Assembly (NCBI GenBank): GCA_031286585.1
Contig: JAITUC010000038.1
Coordinates: forward strand, 248,001 to 312,000
Length of the DNA: 64,000 bases
Direction: 5' to 3'
Origin: Delftia acidovorans
Lineage (GTDB): Bacteria; Pseudomonadota; Gammaproteobacteria; Burkholderiales; Burkholderiaceae_C
This document shows, in pieces, positions 60,220 through 64,000 of the stretch (positions are counted from its first letter, which is position 1; the number at the start of each line of letters is the position of its first letter). The notes below the pieces were generated by a model, which saw only the letters and a list, made by a program, of their open reading frames with translations, was not told the origin of the DNA and ran no database searches. The position numbers were made by a program, and so were the translations under genes.

Positions 60220-60990
60220 TTATAGCCCGGAGACGTTTTTTGCCAAAAACCCCTCGTCCTTGGCGTTGAGCAGGCCCTGGGCGCGCGCCTGCTCTATCAG
60301 CTCGGGCCGGTGCCTGGCCGTGATGGACAGGCGCTGGTCGCGGCGCCAGCGCTCGATCTGCGCGTGGTGGCCGGACAACAGGGGGGCAGGCACTTCCCGC
60401 CCCTCCCAGACTTCGGGGCGGGTGTAGTGCGGGCAATCGAGCAGGCCGTCGAGCGCCGGATTGAAGCTGTCCTGCTGGAAACTGCCTTCGTCGTTGAGCA
60501 CGCCGGGCTGCAGCCGTGCGACGGCATCCAGCAGGGCCATGGCAGCGATCTCGCCGCCAGAAAGCACGAAGTCGCCCAGGCTCAGCTGGTGCGTGACATG
60601 GGTATCGATGAAGCGCTGGTCCAGGCCCTCGTAGCGGCCGCACAGCAGGATTGCGCCCTGCCCCTGCGCCCAGTCGGCTACCACGCCATGGCGCAGCGTG
60701 GTGCCGATCGGCGAGAACAGCACCACGGGAGCCGGCTCGGGCTCGCCGGCCTCGCGGCGCGCCTGCTGCACCGTCTCCAGGCAGCGCTGCAGCGGCTCGG
60801 CCATCATCACCATGCCCGGACCGCCGCCGAAGGGGCGATCGTCCACGCGCCGGTAGTTGCCCTGGGCATGGTCGCGCGGATTCCACAGGTGCACGCCGAC
60901 CTGGCCCGAGGCATAGGCACGGCGAGTGACGCCGCTTTCAAGAAACGGCGTGAACAGCTCGGGGAACAGCGTGATGATGTCGAAGCGCAT
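60220..60990 (-). CDS. trmD: tRNA (guanine-N1)-methyltransferase TrmD
   Basis: The 256-residue SPOUT methyltransferase forms m1G37 in tRNA and prevents frameshifting. It has the N-terminal MRFDIITLFPELFTPFLESG and the knot region LLCGRYEGLDQRFI then SLGDFVLSGGEIAAM. The length and ends are normal. It starts 12 bases after rimM. Confidence 0.97.
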   Translation of the reverse strand: MRFDIITLFPELFTPFLESGVTRRAYASGQVGVHLWNPRDHAQGNYRRVDDRPFGGGPGMVMMAEPLQRCLETVQQARREAGEPEPAPVVLFSPIGTTLRHGVVADWAQGQGAILLCGRYEGLDQRFIDTHVTHQLSLGDFVLSGGEIAAMALLDAVARLQPGVLNDEGSFQQDSFNPALDGLLDCPHYTRPEVWEGREVPAPLLSGHHAQIERWRRDQRLSITARHRPELIEQARAQGLLNAKDEGFLAKNVSGL

Positions 60991-61002
60991 GGAGGTCGGC
61001 GA

Positions 61003-61572
61003 TCAGTAGTCGGGCTGCCAGTCGGCAACGATGGTCTTGCCCGGCAGATCCACCTTGTCCACGTAGGCATCGACAAAGGGAATCATGCGCTCGCGCTCCT
61101 TGCCATCCTCTTCATAGGCCAGCACCAGCACGGTCTGCGGGCCGGTGGACAGCAGGTCGCGGACAACGCCCAGGACCACGCCCTCGCGGTTGACCACGGA
61201 CAGGCCGAGCAGATCGACCCAGTAATACTCGCCGTCTTCGGGCTGCGGGAAATCGCTGCGCGCCACGAAGATGCGCGCCCCGCGCAGGGCCTCGGCGGTA
61301 TTGCGGTCGTTCACGGCTGGCGATGTGGCGACGACGGAATCGGAGTGGACGCGCGCCTGCTTGACCGGCAGCAGCACCGTGCCGGTGAACTGCCGCGCAC
61401 CCTTCTCGGGGGGCTGCAGATACCACTGCTTTGCGGTGAACAGGGCCTCGGGATCGGCGCTGAAGGCTGCCACCTTGAACCAGCCCTTGATGCCCCAGGC
61501 ATCGGCGATGCGCCCGACCTCCACGGCATCGGCAGGCAGGACGCTGGCTTCGAGTTCAGGCATGTGGCTCAT
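61003..61572 (-). CDS. rimM: 16S rRNA processing protein RimM
   Basis: The 189-residue assembly factor helps mature the 30S head. It has the N-terminal VGRIADAWGIKGWFKVAAFS and the PRC-barrel region YYWVDLLGLSVVNREGVVLG. An N-terminal alternative ATG (MPELEA) is three codons downstream. It is separated from rpsP by a terminator-like hairpin. Confidence 0.96.
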   Translation of the reverse strand: MSHMPELEASVLPADAVEVGRIADAWGIKGWFKVAAFSADPEALFTAKQWYLQPPEKGARQFTGTVLLPVKQARVHSDSVVATSPAVNDRNTAEALRGARIFVARSDFPQPEDGEYYWVDLLGLSVVNREGVVLGVVRDLLSTGPQTVLVLAYEEDGKERERMIPFVDAYVDKVDLPGKTIVADWQPDY

Positions 61573-61644
61573 GGCAGTCGGTAGGCAGTAGATGGACAGT
61601 CAATGCAGATCGTTGCATATCCCTGCAAGGCGATCCAGAGGGGG

Positions 61645-61685
61645 AAAACAAAAACGGGCTCCGTCAGACAAGCCAACGGAACCCG
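61645..61685 (-). terminator. attenuator-like terminator between rpsP and rimM
   Basis: The arms CGGGCTCCGT (61655-61664) and ACGGAACCCG (61676-61685), with one G-T pair, are followed on the minus strand by TTTTTGTTTT. It probably reduces transcription of rimM-trmD-rplS relative to rpsP. Confidence 0.8.
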
Positions 61686-61705
61686 ATTTCAGAAGGGATG
61701 CTGAA

Positions 61706-61960
61706 TTAGGCAGCGGTCTTCTGGGTGGCCTGCTTGATCAGGCGCTCTGCGGTCTCGGAAGCCTGCGCGCCAACGCCCTTCCAGTAGTTCACGCGGTCCA
61801 GAGCAACGCGCAGACCCTCTTCGCCGCCACGGGCGTTGGGGTTGTAGAAGCCCAGGCGTTCGATGAACGAGCCATCGCGGCGCACGCGCTTGTCAGCGGC
61901 AACGATGTTGTAGAACGGACGGGCCTTGGAACCGCCGCGAGAGAGTCGAATGACGACCAT
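61706..61960 (-). CDS. rpsP: 30S ribosomal protein S16
   Basis: The 84-residue protein is a 30S assembly component. It starts MVVIRLSRGGSKARPFYNIV and contains DGSFIERLGFYNP. It is the first gene of the operon. The frame extends upstream, but this start is the conserved S16 start and has GGAAAATC close before it. Confidence 0.97.
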   Translation of the reverse strand: MVVIRLSRGGSKARPFYNIVAADKRVRRDGSFIERLGFYNPNARGGEEGLRVALDRVNYWKGVGAQASETAERLIKQATQKTAA

Positions 61961-62106
61961 GATTTTCCTTCGGGTGGGCGCAGCCACCACACAATTAACC
62001 AGACAATGAATGGCTGCACATGTTTTGCGGCGTTTGAGACACGCGACATGGCCACCCGGCCAGCGACACGCCGTAAAACCAGCGATTATATCCAACTTCC
62101 TTTTCC

Positions 62107-62631
62107 ATGCCTACCATTCGCTCAAGCCTGGACGGCGATCTTGCCGCCATCACCTCCATCTACCGCCACCACGTGCTGCACGGCACGGGCACGTTCGAGA
62201 CCGAGCCACCAGCCGAATCCGACATGGCCACCCGCCGCGCGGACGTGCTGGCCAAGGGCCTGCCCTATCTGGTCGCCGTGGACGAACAGGGCCAGGTGCT
62301 GGGCTTTGCCTATGCCAACTGGTTCAAGCCGCGCCCGGCCTATCGCTTCTCCGCCGAGGACTCCATCTACGTGCATGACGCGGCGCGCGGCCAGGGCGTG
62401 GGCCGCCTGCTGCTCGATGCGCTGTCGCGCGAATGCGAGGCGGCCGGCGTGCGCAAGCTGCTGGCGGTGATCGGCGACTCGGCCAATGCCGGCTCCATCG
62501 GCGTGCACCGCGCCGCAGGCTTCACCCCGGCGGGCACGCTGAGATCGATGGGCTGGAAGTTCGGCCGCTGGCTGGACATCGTTCTCATGGAGAAGACCCT
62601 GGGAGACGGCGACCGCAGTTCGCCCGAATAA
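62107..62631 (+). CDS. GNAT N-acetyltransferase, phosphinothricin-acetyltransferase-like
   Basis: The 174-residue acetyl-CoA-dependent acetyltransferase starts IRSSLDGDLAAITSIYRHHV and has the acetyl-CoA loop ARGQGVGRLLLDAL and GVHRAAGFTPAGTLRSMGWK, typical of the Pat/Bar group. Substrates in this group include phosphinothricin, methionine sulphoximine and other small amines; the actual one is unknown. It is divergent from rpsP and ends 7 bases before the TM2 gene. Confidence 0.87.
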   Translation: MPTIRSSLDGDLAAITSIYRHHVLHGTGTFETEPPAESDMATRRADVLAKGLPYLVAVDEQGQVLGFAYANWFKPRPAYRFSAEDSIYVHDAARGQGVGRLLLDALSRECEAAGVRKLLAVIGDSANAGSIGVHRAAGFTPAGTLRSMGWKFGRWLDIVLMEKTLGDGDRSSPE

Positions 62632-62638
62632 TGGGCGA

Positions 62639-63145
62639 ATGAACCGACCCAGCACGCCTTTGCCTCAGTCCGCCCAAGCACAGCAGCGGGCCCCACGATC
62701 CAAGAGCAAGACCCTGACGACCTGGCTGGCCTTCGTCGGCGGGCCGCTGGGGCTGCACCGCTTCTACCTGCATGGCTTCGGCGACTGGCTGGGCTGGCTG
62801 CTGCCCGTGCCCACGGCGCTGGGCGTGTACGGCATCGAGCGCGTCCAGCAACTGGGGCAGGACGATCAGCTCAGCTGGCTGCTGATTCCGCTGTTGGGCT
62901 TCACCATCGCCGGCTGCGCGCTGCGCGCCATCCTCTACGGGCTGACGGACACCGAAGCCTGGAACCGGCGCCACAACCCCGGCATTGACGCGCAGGCACC
63001 GGCCGGGCGCACGGGCTGGTCAACCATCTTTGCCATTGCGCTGTCCCTGATGCTGGGCGCAGCGGTTCTCATGGCCAGCATTGCCTACAGCTTCCAGCAC
63101 TACTTCGAGCACCAGGTGGAGGAGGCGCGCAAGATTTCGCAGTGA
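62639..63145 (+). CDS. TM2-domain membrane protein
   Basis: The 168-residue protein has a basic N-terminus, then a TM2 domain (TTWLAFVGGPLGLHRFYLHGFGDWLGW, residues about 27-55), one more hydrophobic stretch and a final helix at about 128-150. TM2 proteins are widespread and of unknown function. It is probably co-transcribed with the acetyltransferase. A strong bidirectional terminator follows. Confidence 0.83.
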   Translation: MNRPSTPLPQSAQAQQRAPRSKSKTLTTWLAFVGGPLGLHRFYLHGFGDWLGWLLPVPTALGVYGIERVQQLGQDDQLSWLLIPLLGFTIAGCALRAILYGLTDTEAWNRRHNPGIDAQAPAGRTGWSTIFAIALSLMLGAAVLMASIAYSFQHYFEHQVEEARKISQ

Positions 63146-63157
63146 AGGCGCGTGCCT

Positions 63158-63202
63158 CCCCCAAAAAGAAAGACCGCCATCGGCGGTCTTTCTTTTTGGG
63201 GG
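63158..63202. terminator. bidirectional Rho-independent terminator
   Basis: A perfect 21-bp inverted repeat (63158-63178 and 63182-63202) around ATC. The inner part is AAAGACCGCC/GGCGGTCTTT and the outer part is A/T-rich then C/G, so each strand has a U-rich tail. It sits between the convergent TM2 and PiT genes. Confidence 0.9.
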
Positions 63203-63215
63203 CACTTGCCCTGGC

Positions 63216-64000
63216 TCAGTACAGCTGGAGGCTGATCCAGTAGGCAATGGAAGCCACGAAGGCGCTGGCAGGAATCGTCAGCACCCAGGCCCAGACGATG
63301 TTGCCCGCCACGCCCCAGCGCACGGCGCTGGCACGCTGGGTGGAACCCACGCCGACGATGGCCCCCGTGATGGTGTGCGTGGTCGAGACCGGTACGCCCA
63401 GGAAGGTCGCGAAGAACAGCGTCAGAGCGCCGCCGCTTTCGGCGCAAAAACCTCCCACGGGCTTGAGCTTGGTGATCTTCTGGCCCATGGTCTTGACGAT
63501 GCGCCATCCGCCGAACATGGTGCCCAGGCCGATGGCCAGGTAGCAGCTGACGATGGTCCACAGCGGCGGCTCCGCGTCGCCGGCATTGGCATAGCCGGTG
63601 GCGATCAGCAGCAGCCAGATGATGCCGATGGTCTTTTGCGCATCATTGCCGCCGTGGCCCAGGCTGTAGGCGCCAGCGGAGACCAGCTGCAGCCGGCGGA
63701 ACCAGCGGTCCACCCGGTTGGGAGCGGCGCGCCGGCAGATCCAGGCCACCAGCACCATCATCAGCGAGCCCAGCAGGTAGCCCAGCAGCGGCGAGACGAA
63801 GATGAAGGCCACGGTCTTCCAGATGCCGCTGGCGATCAGCGCGCCCGCGCCGGCCTTGGCGATCACGGCGCCCACGATGCCGCCGATCAGCGCATGCGAG
63901 GAGCTGCTGGGGATGCCGTAGTGCCAGGTGATCACGTTCCAGGCAATGGCGCCGACCAGGGCGCCGAAGACCACGTGCGTGTCCACGATGCCGGGCTGCA
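63216..64000 (-). CDS. PiT-family inorganic phosphate transporter, C-terminal part
   Basis: At least 261 residues are visible; the gene continues past the right edge (the frame is open to base 64000). It is a low-affinity phosphate:H+ symporter of the PiT family. Two copies of the signature are present: AIAWNVITWHYGIPSSSSHALIGG and the later LGVPVSTTHTITGAIVGVG. The sequence SLGHGGNDAQKTIGI is the conserved GGNDA element. It ends in a hydrophobic helix and SLQLY. Confidence 0.92.
   Translation of the reverse strand, partial: QPGIVDTHVVFGALVGAIAWNVITWHYGIPSSSSHALIGGIVGAVIAKAGAGALIASGIWKTVAFIFVSPLLGYLLGSLMMVLVAWICRRAAPNRVDRWFRRLQLVSAGAYSLGHGGNDAQKTIGIIWLLLIATGYANAGDAEPPLWTIVSCYLAIGLGTMFGGWRIVKTMGQKITKLKPVGGFCAESGGALTLFFATFLGVPVSTTHTITGAIVGVGSTQRASAVRWGVAGNIVWAWVLTIPASAFVASIAYWISLQLY

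Overview
The window is 64 kb of GC-rich DNA from a betaproteobacterium, most likely a member of the Comamonadaceae such as Comamonas or Delftia. I infer this from the chromosomal genes (rpsP-rimM-trmD-rplS, a CoA-type Nudix gene, rsgA, orn) and the style of the proteins; no 16S gene is present. Chromosomal DNA at both ends flanks one large integrated element.

Left chromosomal arm (1-12447): the 3' end of guaC, three tandem tRNA-Lys(CTT) genes, an orphan TRAP binding protein, a Bcr/CflA-type MFS exporter, a GGDEF protein with two duplicated PAS-like domains, an RhlE-like DEAD-box helicase with an RGG-rich tail, orn, an M48 CAAX-type protease, a pterin dehydratase, rsgA, a CbiB-like membrane protein and a Nudix hydrolase. 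Right arm (59683-64000): rplS, trmD, rimM and rpsP on the minus strand, then a GNAT acetyltransferase, a TM2-domain protein and a partial PiT phosphate transporter.

Between them (12448-59682, about 47.2 kb) lies an integrative and conjugative element of the Tn4371 family. It is bounded by identical 8-bp repeats ACAAAAAA (TTTTTTGT on the other strand). The right-hand copy is the U-tract of the rplS Rho-independent terminator. Read from the right, nearly all on the minus strand, the backbone is: int; a DUF1016 nuclease; the nreAB nickel cargo; small conserved ICE genes; a DUF932 gene; parB; DUF736; an XRE regulator; DUF2958 and DUF2285 genes; an AlpA-like regulator; repA with three iteron-like repeats; parA; an RHH protein; a DUF2840 protein; traF; the relaxase; the main cargo; a LysR regulator (traR position); an exclusion-type lipoprotein; traG; and the trb mating-pair operon, ending with a DUF2274 gene beside attL.

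The main cargo (26.4-40.3 kb) looks like one metal-responsive envelope island. A chain of seven tightly spaced or overlapping minus-strand genes joins a heavy-metal RND pump (czcB, czcA, DUF3240, czcC) to lipid-remodelling genes (pap2, eptA, dgkA). Divergent from it are a cytochrome b561 and a VIT1-family transporter. Next to these is a ferric-reductase/response-regulator/sensor-kinase operon. The czc and ferric-reductase promoter regions share a 19-bp direct-repeat motif, the best candidate binding site for the encoded regulator. The pap2 reading frame appears to have lost one base near its 5' end. A second, smaller cargo near int encodes a metal-sensing repressor and a His-tailed NreB-like exporter under a near-perfect C6/G6 operator. 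Several non-coding stretches carry dispersed repeats and strong hairpins that the genes do not explain.
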